Assembly (NCBI GenBank): GCA_031973215.1
Contig: DALYDK010000005.1
Span: forward strand, 1-64,000
DNA from: DALYDK01 sp031973215
GTDB lineage: Bacteria > Patescibacteriota > Saccharimonadia > Saccharimonadales > CAIOMD01
Direction of reading: 5' to 3'
DNA length: 64,000 nt
In this document: positions 17,552 through 25,254 of the stretch, in pieces
Layout: each line of letters starts with the position of its first letter
How positions within the stretch are numbered: the first letter of the stretch is position 1
Translations under genes and position numbers: made by a program
Notes under the pieces: generated by a model
The model's input: only the letters and a program-made list of their open reading frames with translations
The model's database searches: none
Told to the model about the DNA's origin: nothing

Positions 17552-18238
17552 ATGTATAAAAAAACAAATATATACTTATACACATTATTTTTGAGCATAA
17601 TTTTGCTATTTGCGCTTTTGGTTGCACCTAATTATGTTGTTGCGGCTAATGCATATACAGAGTGCTATAACAAAGATTCTAATTCTGCTCAAAAACAGTG
17701 CATCATAGATATGGTCAAAAAAGAGTGTCCAAAATTAAAAGACTCGTGTGTTAACGATCAAGCTAAGAAAATCCAGAATGCATACGACGACGCTAGAAGT
17801 GATTGTTTGCAAAAAAATAAAAACCAGACAGACAAAACTGAGGTTTGTAACAGTAGTTTGGTGAGTGTTGCAAATGTCAAAAAAGGAATAGCCACCGAAT
17901 CAGCATCTAATGCTGATGGTGAAAAAACAGAGACACTGCCAAACGAGGCGGAGGCTCAAGCGTATTCTTGCGATGGGCTTTCAAAAGAACAGTGTTTACA
18001 AAAAAATCCCATAGTAGAATGGATTAATTGGGGAATAAATATTCTTGCTGGAATTGTAGGGCTTGGAGCTGTACTAATGGTAATATGGGCTGGTATTCAA
18101 TACACAACCGCGCGCGATAATGCCCAGGCAGTAGCCGAGGCTAAGCAAAAAATTATTAATGTTGTTATTGGCATTGCAGCATTTATATTCTTATATGCTT
18201 TCTTAAACTGGCTGGTTCCAGGAGGTGTATTTAAGTGA
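17552..18238 (+). CDS. Type IV secretion pilin-like protein 1 (Cys-rich, long)
   Basis: 228 residues: N-terminal signal/anchor helix, then about 120 external residues with many Cys (CYNKDS, CIIDM, CPKLKDSC, CLQK, CNSS, CDGL, CLQK) that probably form disulfides. It ends with two membrane helices (INWGINILAGIVGLGAVLMVIWAGIQYTT and NVVIGIAAFIFLYAFLNWLV) in the TrbC/VirB2 arrangement, with ARDNAQAVAEAKQKI as the connecting loop. First of seven tandem pilin-like genes. A TATAGT -10-like box lies at 17535-17540. The stop overlaps the next start. Confidence 0.75.
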   Translation: MYKKTNIYLYTLFLSIILLFALLVAPNYVVAANAYTECYNKDSNSAQKQCIIDMVKKECPKLKDSCVNDQAKKIQNAYDDARSDCLQKNKNQTDKTEVCNSSLVSVANVKKGIATESASNADGEKTETLPNEAEAQAYSCDGLSKEQCLQKNPIVEWINWGINILAGIVGLGAVLMVIWAGIQYTTARDNAQAVAEAKQKIINVVIGIAAFIFLYAFLNWLVPGGVFK

Positions 18239-18645
18239 AGTCGATAAAATTGCTGATATTAACAATTGTGTCTGTATTGTCTGTTGCGGTGGCCGTTAGT
18301 CCTTCTGCTTATGCAGCCAATGATGGATGTAGGTCTTCTTTTTTTGGAATCCCTGTTTGGTATAAGTACCTCAATTTAGATGATGACTGCAATATTGTTA
18401 CAGACAAACAACAGAATGTAGCCGCAAAAATAATCTTAGGAATTATAGATATTGCCCTGTTTTTAGCGGGTTTGCTTGCGGTAATAATGATTCTTTGGGG
18501 TGGCTTCCAGTTTATTTTTGCAAACGGAGAGCCCGGCTCTATTGCTAATGCCCGGAAAACCATTTTAAACGCAGTAATAGGTTTAATAATTGCCATTTTA
18601 GCTTCGCAAATTGTTAGGTTTGTGGCATATTTACTAAGTAGATAA
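18235..18645 (+). CDS. Type IV secretion pilin-like protein 2
   Basis: 136 residues. Signal peptide ending at AYAANDG, two Cys in the mature N-terminus (DGCRSS, DDCNIV), then helix 1 (IIDIALFLAGLLAVIMILWGGFQFIF), the loop ANGEPGSIANARKTI and helix 2 (LNAVIGLIIAILASQIVRFV). This is the VirB2/TrbC-like two-helix pilin pattern. The ATGA-type overlap (4 bases) with the preceding gene indicates coupling. The start here is GTG. Confidence 0.78.
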   Translation: MKSIKLLILTIVSVLSVAVAVSPSAYAANDGCRSSFFGIPVWYKYLNLDDDCNIVTDKQQNVAAKIILGIIDIALFLAGLLAVIMILWGGFQFIFANGEPGSIANARKTILNAVIGLIIAILASQIVRFVAYLLSR

Positions 18646-18646
18646 T

Positions 18647-18940
18647 ATGAAAAGTTTTTTATTTAATTTTGCAAACGGCTTATTAGAAAAACCTAAGTCT
18701 ATTCCAGACACCAACGCCTCTCAAGAAAAACTGGCAAGCCTAATCATTTATGCTGGTGCGGTGGCTGCAGTTATAAGCGTACTTGTAATTGTTATAGCTG
18801 GTATTCAGTTTATTCTTTCTTCTGGAGAGCCCGGAAAAGTAGCTAAAGCACGGAACGCAATTTTGTACGCTGTTGTTGGGCTGGTTGTTTCGCTTTCTGC
18901 AACGGCTATAGCAAGTTTTGTGGCTAGGAGTATTAGTTAA
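18647..18940 (+). CDS. Type IV secretion pilin-like protein 3 (short, no signal)
   Basis: 97 residues. It keeps both core helices (LIIYAGAVAAVISVLVIVIAG and ILYAVVGLVVSLSATAIASF) and the loop SSGEPGKVAKARNA, but lacks the signal peptide and the Cys pair of its neighbours. The N-terminus is instead an amphipathic NFANGLLEKP segment. It could be a minor or regulatory pilin. One base separates it from gene 2. Confidence 0.7.
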   Translation: MKSFLFNFANGLLEKPKSIPDTNASQEKLASLIIYAGAVAAVISVLVIVIAGIQFILSSGEPGKVAKARNAILYAVVGLVVSLSATAIASFVARSIS

Positions 18941-19324
18941 ATGAAGCGTTTAGTTTTATCTTTAGCGGTATTATTTGCACTTCTGACCCCTGCCTTGGCA
19001 TACGCTCAGCCAGTAGATATTATTGGTGATGACGCATGCAAGGGTGAGGCCGCAAATTCTTCTGTTTGTAATAAGAATAAAGATGATCCAATAACCGGTT
19101 CAACTAGTAAACTTCTTGTTATTGCAAATGTTTTAGCGTGGTTTGGCGGAGCAATAGCGGTAATTATGGTTATTTACGCTGGGTTTGTTTATGTGACAAG
19201 CTCAGGAGATGACGGCAAGATTAAATCTGCCAAAAATATAATTCTTTATAGTGTGGTTGGCTTAGTTGTTATAGTAGTATCTAGAATAATAGTAGCTTTT
19301 GTAATAGATAGGACACTAAAATGA
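18941..19324 (+). CDS. Type IV secretion pilin-like protein 4
   Basis: 127 residues. Signal peptide with ALAYAQ cleavage-like end, Cys pair (DDACKGE, SSVCNKN), helix 1 (LLVIANVLAWFGGAIAVIMV), loop TSSGDDGKIKSAKNI and helix 2 (ILYSVVGLVVIVVSRIIVAF). It directly follows gene 3 and overlaps gene 5 by 4 bases. The motif SGDDGKIKSAKN-LYSVVGLV is clearly shared with genes 5-7. Confidence 0.78.
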   Translation: MKRLVLSLAVLFALLTPALAYAQPVDIIGDDACKGEAANSSVCNKNKDDPITGSTSKLLVIANVLAWFGGAIAVIMVIYAGFVYVTSSGDDGKIKSAKNIILYSVVGLVVIVVSRIIVAFVIDRTLK

Positions 19325-19767
19325 AAACTATATTAAAATCTATATTAATTATTTTTGGCTTTGTATTAGTTTTGGGCACGGCGACACCGTTAGTTGCTAG
19401 TGCGGCATCAGCGAAAGAAGAAGTTTGTAGTGGAATTGGCGCATCAACCGGGTCTGGTGGCTGCACAGAAGGCAGTGGAAAATCACTTAATGATATTATG
19501 GCACTAGTAATTAACATATTTTCTTGGGTAGTAGGTGCTGTTGCGGTGCTCTTTGCAATAATTGCCGGGTTTAAGTATATTACCAGCGGTGGCGACCCTT
19601 CTGCCGTAAAATCTGCCAAAGATACACTGCTTTATGTCGTTATAGGGCTGGTAATAGTTGCTCTATCGCAGGTAATTGTGAACTTCGTTCTTAAAAAAAG
19701 TGATAGCTTGACAACGCAAAATGAAACGACTATTTATGTTGTAGCAAAAAACAATAATTTAGTTTGA
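19321..19767 (+). CDS. Type IV secretion pilin-like protein 5
   Basis: 148 residues. Signal peptide ending near ASAASAKE, Cys pair (EEVCSGI, GGCTEG), helix 1 (INIFSWVVGAVAVLFAIIAG), then FKYITSGGDPSAVKSAKDT and helix 2 (YVVIGLVIVALSQVIVNFVL). A 26-residue polar tail (KKSDSLTTQNETTIYVVAKN) distinguishes it. This is a core member of the FKYITSGGD pilin subgroup. Confidence 0.82.
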   Translation: MKTILKSILIIFGFVLVLGTATPLVASAASAKEEVCSGIGASTGSGGCTEGSGKSLNDIMALVINIFSWVVGAVAVLFAIIAGFKYITSGGDPSAVKSAKDTLLYVVIGLVIVALSQVIVNFVLKKSDSLTTQNETTIYVVAKNNNLV

Positions 19768-19824
19768 TTTATTTAGTAAGTATGTTATAAATAAAAATAT
19801 AAGTTAATAAGGAAATTAATTACA

Positions 19825-20265
19825 ATGAAAATAAATAATATTAAAAACTTCTTTGCCGCAGCATTTTTGATGCTAGGCTTAACTTTGGCGCCTTTGTCAG
19901 TTGCGGGAATGGCAACTGTTCAAGCCGCAACTTATGCTCCAGGCAAACAGGCTTGTTCCGGAGCAAATGGCGGCGGAGTTGTTTCTGGGCAAGAAGGGTG
20001 CGACGAAACTGACGCCAACAGTCTACCGAAAATAGTGGCCTTTATCATCAATGTTTTTTCATGGATTATAGGTGCTGTATCAGTAATTATGATAATTTAC
20101 GGAGGCTTTAGATATATTACAAGCGGTGGAGATAGTAACGGAGTTACAGCAGCTAAAAACACTATTCTTTACGCAATTATTGGTTTGGTTATTGTTGCTT
20201 TAGCGCAAATAATTGTTAATTTTGTTCTTAATAAAACTAATGAGGTTGCAAGCGGTTCTGTATAA
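19825..20265 (+). CDS. Type IV secretion pilin-like protein 6
   Basis: 146 residues. Signal peptide, Cys pair (QACSGAN, EGCDET), helix 1 (INVFSWIIGAVSVIMIIYGG), FRYITSGGDSNGVTAAKNTI and helix 2 (YAIIGLVIVALAQIIVNFVL). It has its own Shine-Dalgarno (AAGGAA) after a 57-base AT-rich gap and is followed by a strong terminator. Nearly identical in its core to gene 7, so a recent duplicate and a candidate major pilin. Confidence 0.83.
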   Translation: MKINNIKNFFAAAFLMLGLTLAPLSVAGMATVQAATYAPGKQACSGANGGGVVSGQEGCDETDANSLPKIVAFIINVFSWIIGAVSVIMIIYGGFRYITSGGDSNGVTAAKNTILYAIIGLVIVALAQIIVNFVLNKTNEVASGSV

Positions 20266-20286
20266 TAGATAAATAAGTCAGATTAT

Positions 20287-20316
20287 AAAAAGCGCATTTA
20301 TTATGCGCTTTTTATA
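20287..20316 (+). terminator. Rho-independent terminator after pilin gene 6
   Basis: AAAAAGCGCAT (20287-20297), loop TTATT, ATGCGCTTTTT (20303-20313). It has a GC-centred stem with A and U flanks, so it can work in both directions. Confidence 0.85.
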
Positions 20317-20318
20317 TA

Positions 20319-20347
20319 TTGGAAACATATCTAAATATGAGTACAAT
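20319..20347 (+). promoter_or_regulatory. Promoter of pilin gene 7
   Basis: TTGGAA (20319-20324), 17-base spacer, TACAAT (20342-20347), placed directly after the terminator. Gene 7 is therefore a separate transcription unit. Confidence 0.6.
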
Positions 20348-20368
20348 AGTATTGTAAGGAGTCTAATA

Positions 20369-20818
20369 ATGTTGGCTAATATTAAATTTAGCAAACCAAT
20401 TTTCTTCGTAGCTACTTTACTTGCGGCTGTCGTTTTTATTTTAATTTTGAACGCCTATCCGGCAAGTGCTCAGACTGTTAATATTGCTCAAAGTTTATGT
20501 GCTGGGGCTAATTTAGATTACAGTGCAATTAATAACTCTGGCGCTTGTGGTTCCGGGCAAATAGAGGCTTCTACCCTACAGCTAAATAATTTTGTGACAT
20601 CTATAATTTCATTATTAAGTTGGGCCATAGGTGTTGTTGCGGTATTTATGATAATTGTTGGTGGCTTTAAGTATATTACTAGCGGTGGAGATTCGGCGGG
20701 CGTAACTGCAGCCAAAAACACTATTCTTTATGCAATTATTGGCCTAGTGATAGTTGCTCTTTCGCAGTTAATAGTTAGGTTTATTCTTGGTCGATTAACA
20801 ACTGTTGGGTTAGGCTAA
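20369..20818 (+). CDS. Type IV secretion pilin-like protein 7
   Basis: 149 residues from the ATG that follows AAGGAG (20357-20362). The open frame upstream runs through a terminator and is not used. Signal peptide (FFVATLLAAVVFILILNAYP, then ASA), Cys pair (SLCAGAN, GACGSG), helix 1 (SIISLLSWAIGVVAVFMIIV), FKYITSGGDSAGVTAAKNT and helix 2 (YAIIGLVIVALSQLIVRFIL). Independent control next to a six-gene operon suggests a differently expressed pilin. It overlaps the end of the convergent isomerase gene. Confidence 0.82.
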   Translation: MLANIKFSKPIFFVATLLAAVVFILILNAYPASAQTVNIAQSLCAGANLDYSAINNSGACGSGQIEASTLQLNNFVTSIISLLSWAIGVVAVFMIIVGGFKYITSGGDSAGVTAAKNTILYAIIGLVIVALSQLIVRFILGRLTTVGLG

Positions 20819-21838
20819 TTCTTTTTTAAGTTTTTCTATAATTTCTACAGGAGTTGGGTTCACTCCATTTAAAATGGCGGTGTATATGCTTGTAAAATCT
20901 CCTAAGGCTATAGTCCATAGAAGCTGCTCTAGCAGAGTGTTCCCTTGCGCATTAACCTGTATAGCAGCTGGGCGCCTACCGCTTAATAGCTTGTCGCTAA
21001 TTGCAAATCTTTTTAAGACCTGCGGATGGTCGAATGAGGATATTAAATCGAATATCCTGTAAGGCTTTTCTAATGGGTGGCTAGTCCAGCCCAAAAACTC
21101 ATTATGGTTAAATTCTGGGTAAGCGTTGCACCAGGCAACATTTTTAGCATTTTCATTAAAGCTAATTTTCCATTTGTAAGCCGCTGGGAACAATAGACCG
21201 GCGTATATTACCGGGCTATTTCCAATGCTTTCGTAGGCCAATTGCTTTGCCAGATTGTCACTTTTCGGCACAGTAGGCGTAAAACTTGCGCAACTTTCTT
21301 TTAGAAATACCGATGCATTTGTTATCTCGCTCAAAGCCGTTTCATTAACTATTTTAATTTTAGAAAATAATGTAACAAGGGCCTTTAACCCGTAAAGTGC
21401 GGCAAACCTAGGCTGTCCTGCTGGCGGCAAAGTAATGTAGGCAATATTTTTATCTTTGGCAATATCTAGTAGTTTGCCTCCCCCTGCTATAATAACCACT
21501 TTGCACTTACGGTTAATTGCCTCATTTAGACTAGAGAGTGTTTCTTCTGTATTGCCAGAATAACTACTGACAATAACTAATGTTTTTTCATTGGCATATT
21601 TGGGCAAGTAGTAGTCTTTACTAATCTCAAACGGTACACCAATCCCCGGCCAGGTCTTAAATATTAGGGCAGATAACGCAGATCCGCCCATTCCGCTGAA
21701 AACAATGTTCTGTATGTTCTCGGCACCAACCTCACCTTCAATATTAAAGCCGTACTCTAGCTGTTTCCATTGATTTTCGGCATAACCCAGAGCATCTTGG
21801 GGGTCTTTAGCGTGAATTATCTTTAAATCATCTAACAT
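20810..21838 (-). CDS. Bifunctional phosphoglucose/phosphomannose isomerase
   Basis: A 342-residue SIS-domain isomerase. FSGMGGSALSALI (about residues 47-59), VSSYSGNTEETLSSLNEA (about 90-107) and the C-terminal EFNHNEFLGW match the PGI/PMI family, which interconverts fructose-6-P with glucose-6-P and mannose-6-P. It would connect glycolysis and cell-surface sugar precursors. It stands alone, convergent with the pilin array by a 9-base overlap. Confidence 0.9.
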   Translation of the reverse strand: MLDDLKIIHAKDPQDALGYAENQWKQLEYGFNIEGEVGAENIQNIVFSGMGGSALSALIFKTWPGIGVPFEISKDYYLPKYANEKTLVIVSSYSGNTEETLSSLNEAINRKCKVVIIAGGGKLLDIAKDKNIAYITLPPAGQPRFAALYGLKALVTLFSKIKIVNETALSEITNASVFLKESCASFTPTVPKSDNLAKQLAYESIGNSPVIYAGLLFPAAYKWKISFNENAKNVAWCNAYPEFNHNEFLGWTSHPLEKPYRIFDLISSFDHPQVLKRFAISDKLLSGRRPAAIQVNAQGNTLLEQLLWTIALGDFTSIYTAILNGVNPTPVEIIEKLKKELA

Positions 21839-21956
21839 ATTTATTCCTTAAGTTCGTTACTATTTAATTATATTTTATAGTCTAGCTTTAACTATAGTGC
21901 TTAAGCTATAATTAGGTAAAGCAATTTTTATAATAATTTAGGGGGGAAACATTTAG

Positions 21957-22403
21957 ATGTTTGGGCAACAAAACAATAACAATCAACAAGTAAATGATCA
22001 GAACGATTCAGTGGCAAGCAGTCCAGTAGACATGAACAGTCAAATTCCGGCAGCACCTGCCCCAGAACCTCAGCAAGTAAACGATCCATTTAGTTTTGCC
22101 CAGCCAGCTCAACCTCCGGTTGTACAGCCGGCTTCAGTAGACAGTAGTGCAAAGTTGGACGATTTGTTAGATATTAAGCAAAAAGCTCTTCAAGACTTAA
22201 CGCCACTAGTAAAGCACCTAGAGCAGTCACCGGTAGATAAATTCAAAACTACAATGATGATGATTCAAGCTTCTGATGATAAAACTCTACTACCTGAAGC
22301 ATATGAAGCCGCAAATGCCATTGAAGATTCAAAAGAAAAAGCTCAGGCGCTATTAGATGTAGTGAACGAAATCAACTACTTTACCCAAAAAGACGCCGCT
22401 TAA
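21957..22403 (+). CDS. Gln/Pro-rich hypothetical protein with helical C-terminus
   Basis: 148 residues. The first 65 are Asn/Gln/Pro/Ala-rich and disordered. The rest (about 66-148; for example LDDLLDIKQKALQDLTPLVKHL and DDKTLLPEAYEAANAIEDSK) is a charged helical bundle without a signal peptide. No family recognised. A GGGGGG-containing ribosome site precedes the start and a TATAAT box lies at 21907-21912. Confidence 0.6.
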   Translation: MFGQQNNNNQQVNDQNDSVASSPVDMNSQIPAAPAPEPQQVNDPFSFAQPAQPPVVQPASVDSSAKLDDLLDIKQKALQDLTPLVKHLEQSPVDKFKTTMMMIQASDDKTLLPEAYEAANAIEDSKEKAQALLDVVNEINYFTQKDAA

Positions 22404-22484
22404 ATTAGTTCAGATTTAGCAATCATAGCTAGCATCAATAGTTAAATATATAATCTTAAGCCCATAACCTGGGAACTAATAGTT

Positions 22485-22952
22485 CTAATAATTGTATCTT
22501 GGGTCTGGGCCTGTATTTGGTATTTCTGTTGGAGTTGCACCAGTAGATGGAATTGCAGAACTACTCGAAGTATTTGAGCCGCTAGCTGACTGGCTACTAC
22601 TCGAACTGCTACTGGTATTGCTTGAGCTAGAACTAGCACTATTTCCGCTATTTGACTGACTGTTAGCACTGTTATTACCTTGGCTGTTGTTTTGATTCGT
22701 GCCACCACTAGATCCAGCGCCAGATTGCGAATTAGTTTTATTGTTACCACTCTGCTCGTTCTGAGACGAGGTAGTTTTGCTGTTAGATGAGTTTATTCGA
22801 TCATAAATCCATTTTCCTGCCCAAAATAGTCCAAAAACCAGCGCCGCTACTACTAAACCGGTTATTAGAGCACTAATAATGGGAACAGGTCTAGTAACCG
22901 TATCTGGGGTGCTTAAATAATCTTGGTTATTTTTCCTGTTAAATATTGCCAC
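22485..22952 (-). CDS. Membrane protein with Ser/Asn-rich external linker
   Basis: 155 residues. A basic cytoplasmic start, one membrane helix (IISALITGLVVAALVFGLFWAGKWIY), then about 90 residues made almost only of Ser, Asn, Gly, Gln and Thr, ending GATPTEIPNTGPDPRYNY. The end contains IPNTG, not a proven sorting signal. It looks like a surface stalk. An overlapping frame on the same strand is a shadow. Confidence 0.65.
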   Translation of the reverse strand: MAIFNRKNNQDYLSTPDTVTRPVPIISALITGLVVAALVFGLFWAGKWIYDRINSSNSKTTSSQNEQSGNNKTNSQSGAGSSGGTNQNNSQGNNSANSQSNSGNSASSSSSNTSSSSSSSQSASGSNTSSSSAIPSTGATPTEIPNTGPDPRYNY

Positions 22953-23058
22953 TACGGTAACTCCTTATTTGTTTCAGATTGTACAGCAATGTCTTTACAA
23001 TTACAATATATTATTTTATAGATATATTATTCCGTTTAAGCTTACTAGTTTAAATTAA

Positions 23059-23088
23059 AAAAGAGTTACCGCAGTAGATAACTCTTTT
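23059..23088 (-). terminator. Terminator of groES-groEL operon
   Basis: AAAAGAGTTA (23059-23068) and TAACTCTTTT (23079-23088) with a 10-base loop. It lies 54 bases after the groEL stop. Confidence 0.8.
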
Positions 23089-23141
23089 ATAAATATATTT
23101 TTATAGTATTGTTCTATATTCTATCTTCTAACTTCAAAAGT

Positions 23142-24782
23142 CTAATACCCCATTCCCATTCCACCGCCTGCTGGGGCTGCGGGTACTTCTTTTTCTGGGA
23201 TATCTACAACTAGTGCACCCATTGTCATGGCTGTTCCAGCTATTGATACTGAATTTTGAATAGCCTCTTCGGTTACTCTGGCTGGGTCAACAACCCCAAC
23301 TGTCTTCATATCAACTAATTTGTCTGGATTGTTTACGTCAACACCCTGCCCGGCTTTGCCTTTTTTAACCTGAGGTAGCCACTCGTCTGCATTAAGACCG
23401 GCGTTAGAAAGTAATATTCTAAATGGCTGTTCTAGAGCGTTTTTAAGTAGCTGCTTACCCGCTGCAATTGCATCGCTTCCTTCTACTTTTATTTGTTCGG
23501 CTAGGTTAATTAATGTTACTTCACCGCCGGGTACAATACCGCCGTCAAGTGCTGCCTTAACGGCTGCAACTGCGTCGTCAACTCGGTATTTCTTTTCTTC
23601 TATTTCAGTTTCGGTTGCACCACCAACCTTAATAACTGCTACTTTACCACTCAAGGATGCTGCTCGCTTTTCGTAGTTTTCTTTTTCGTATTCACTACTG
23701 GCGCTTTCTGACTGAGCAACAATCTGTTTGATTCTAGCCTCAACCTCTATTGGGTTGCCGGCACCTTCGATAATTGTTGAATCATCTTTAGATACAATCA
23801 CTTTTCTAGCGGTACCTACAAAAGATAAATCGGCATTTTCGAATGAATGTCCCTGTTCCTCTGAAATAACCTGGGCCCCAGTTAGTATGGCAATATCCTG
23901 CAAGATCTCTTTTCTTCTATCGCCAAAAGCGGGTGCTTTAATTGCAACCGTGTTAAATACGCCTTTTAGCTTATTTAGTACTAGTGTCGCAAGAGCTTCG
24001 CCCTCAACGTCTTCGGCAATTAATACTAGATCTTTCTTGCCAGCCTGAGCTAGCTTTTCTAGCATTGGTAAAAAGTCCTGTACACTACTAATTTTTTTAT
24101 CTGTTAGAACAATAGCCGGCTTTTCGTAAACAGCTTCCATTCTGTTAGCGTCAGTTACAAAGTATGGGCTAACAAATCCTCTGTCTATGGTGAATCCTTC
24201 GACAACTTCGCTTTCTAGGTTAAGGCCCTGGCCTTCTTCTACGGTTACAACACCGTCTTTGCCTACTTTATCTATAACATCGGCTATTAGTTCGCCAATT
24301 TCGCTATCACCGGCACTAATTGTTGCCACTTCTGCAACTCGCTTTTTATTGCCTTTAATATCTTCTGACATAGAACCTAATTTAGAAATTACTTCGTGAG
24401 CGGCAGCTTCAAGACCTTTTCTTAGCTGCATTGGATTATGCCCGGCGGCAATAAGCTTATTGGCTTCATTTAAAATGTGATAAGTAAGCACAGTGACAGT
24501 AGTAGTGCCATCGCCGGCTACATCGTTCATTTTGCTGGCAGCTTGCTTAATAAGTTCTGCACCAACCTTGTAACCAAGTGTTTCGTCGTCGTCCTCTGGT
24601 AAATCAACACCTTTTGCGACAGTTACGCCGTCGTGGGTTACGCTTGGTGCCCCGTAGCTTTTGCTAATAACAACATTACGACCCTTAGGACCCATAGTTG
24701 TTTTTACTGCGTTGTAAAGAATTTCTGCACCGGCTAGAACTCGTCGCCTTGCATCGTCATCATAAAAAACTTTTTTAGCCAT
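23142..24782 (-). CDS. groEL: Chaperonin GroEL (Hsp60)
   Basis: 546 residues, normal length. It starts MAKKVFYDDDARRRVLAGAE. The ATP loop region TMGPKGRNVVI, GDGTTTVTVL and the apical/hinge segments are intact, and the tail ends with the Gly-Met repeat GGGMGMGY. It forms the double-ring folding chamber with GroES. Second gene of the groES-groEL operon under CIRCE control. Confidence 0.98.
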   Translation of the reverse strand: MAKKVFYDDDARRRVLAGAEILYNAVKTTMGPKGRNVVISKSYGAPSVTHDGVTVAKGVDLPEDDDETLGYKVGAELIKQAASKMNDVAGDGTTTVTVLTYHILNEANKLIAAGHNPMQLRKGLEAAAHEVISKLGSMSEDIKGNKKRVAEVATISAGDSEIGELIADVIDKVGKDGVVTVEEGQGLNLESEVVEGFTIDRGFVSPYFVTDANRMEAVYEKPAIVLTDKKISSVQDFLPMLEKLAQAGKKDLVLIAEDVEGEALATLVLNKLKGVFNTVAIKAPAFGDRRKEILQDIAILTGAQVISEEQGHSFENADLSFVGTARKVIVSKDDSTIIEGAGNPIEVEARIKQIVAQSESASSEYEKENYEKRAASLSGKVAVIKVGGATETEIEEKKYRVDDAVAAVKAALDGGIVPGGEVTLINLAEQIKVEGSDAIAAGKQLLKNALEQPFRILLSNAGLNADEWLPQVKKGKAGQGVDVNNPDKLVDMKTVGVVDPARVTEEAIQNSVSIAGTAMTMGALVVDIPEKEVPAAPAGGGMGMGY

Positions 24783-24803
24783 ATTTACTCCTTAATTTTC
24801 AAA

Positions 24804-25070
24804 TTATTTAACGGTTGCTAGTATGTCTTCTTCGTTAACTAACAAGTATTCCTTGCCATCTAGCTTTATATCTGTAGAGCTGTAACTTTTGTAAATAATG
24901 CGGTCTCCGACTTTAATATCTTCAACCTTTTTACCCACAGCTAAAACCTTGGCTGTTTTTGGCTTTTCAGCAGCATTGTCCGGTAGATACAAGCCACTCG
25001 CAGTTTGGTTCGATGCTTCCTCGGTTTGGGCTACTACAAAGTGTTTTAATGGTGAAATTGGTGAGCTCAT
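24804..25070 (-). CDS. groES: Co-chaperonin GroES (Hsp10)
   Basis: 88 residues, slightly short. Seen: an N-terminal PLKHFVVAQTEEA strand, a mobile-loop region ASGLYLPDNAAEKPKTAKVL, VGDRIIYKSYSSTDIKLDGKE and a C-terminal EEDILATVK. The lid of the GroEL chamber. It lies 21 bases upstream of groEL. Confidence 0.95.
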   Translation of the reverse strand: MSSPISPLKHFVVAQTEEASNQTASGLYLPDNAAEKPKTAKVLAVGKKVEDIKVGDRIIYKSYSSTDIKLDGKEYLLVNEEDILATVK

Positions 25071-25112
25071 TGTCCCTCCTGTTTATTAATTATTAGTGTA
25101 TTTCTAGATAAA

Positions 25113-25139
25113 TTAGCACTTTAATGCTAAGAGTGCTAA
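25113..25139. promoter_or_regulatory. CIRCE element (HrcA operator)
   Basis: TTAGCACTT-9-GAGTGCTAA. It differs from the CIRCE consensus TTAGCACTC-N9-GAGTGCTAA by one base in the left arm. It lies 43 bases upstream of groES and implies an HrcA repressor elsewhere in the genome. Confidence 0.93.
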
Positions 25140-25217
25140 TTAATAGTATCAAAGCCAATAAGCGGCCGTCAAGACCGCAGAACTCTATAGCATAGGCATA
25201 ATATCCAAGTAATAATA

Positions 25218-25246
25218 TTGACAAATAACAAAGCTTATGCTATATT
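25218..25246 (+). promoter_or_regulatory. Sigma-70 promoter of the phosphoribosyltransferase-like gene
   Basis: TTGACA (25218-25223), 17-base spacer, TATATT (25241-25246). The start codon used (25255) lies 8 bases after the -10 box, so the mRNA should be leaderless. Confidence 0.75.
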
Positions 25247-25254
25247 TTAATATA

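Noticed and set aside
22442..22750. 102-codon minus-strand frame
   Set aside because: Shadow of the Ser/Asn-rich membrane protein in another frame; the low-complexity sequence keeps several frames open.
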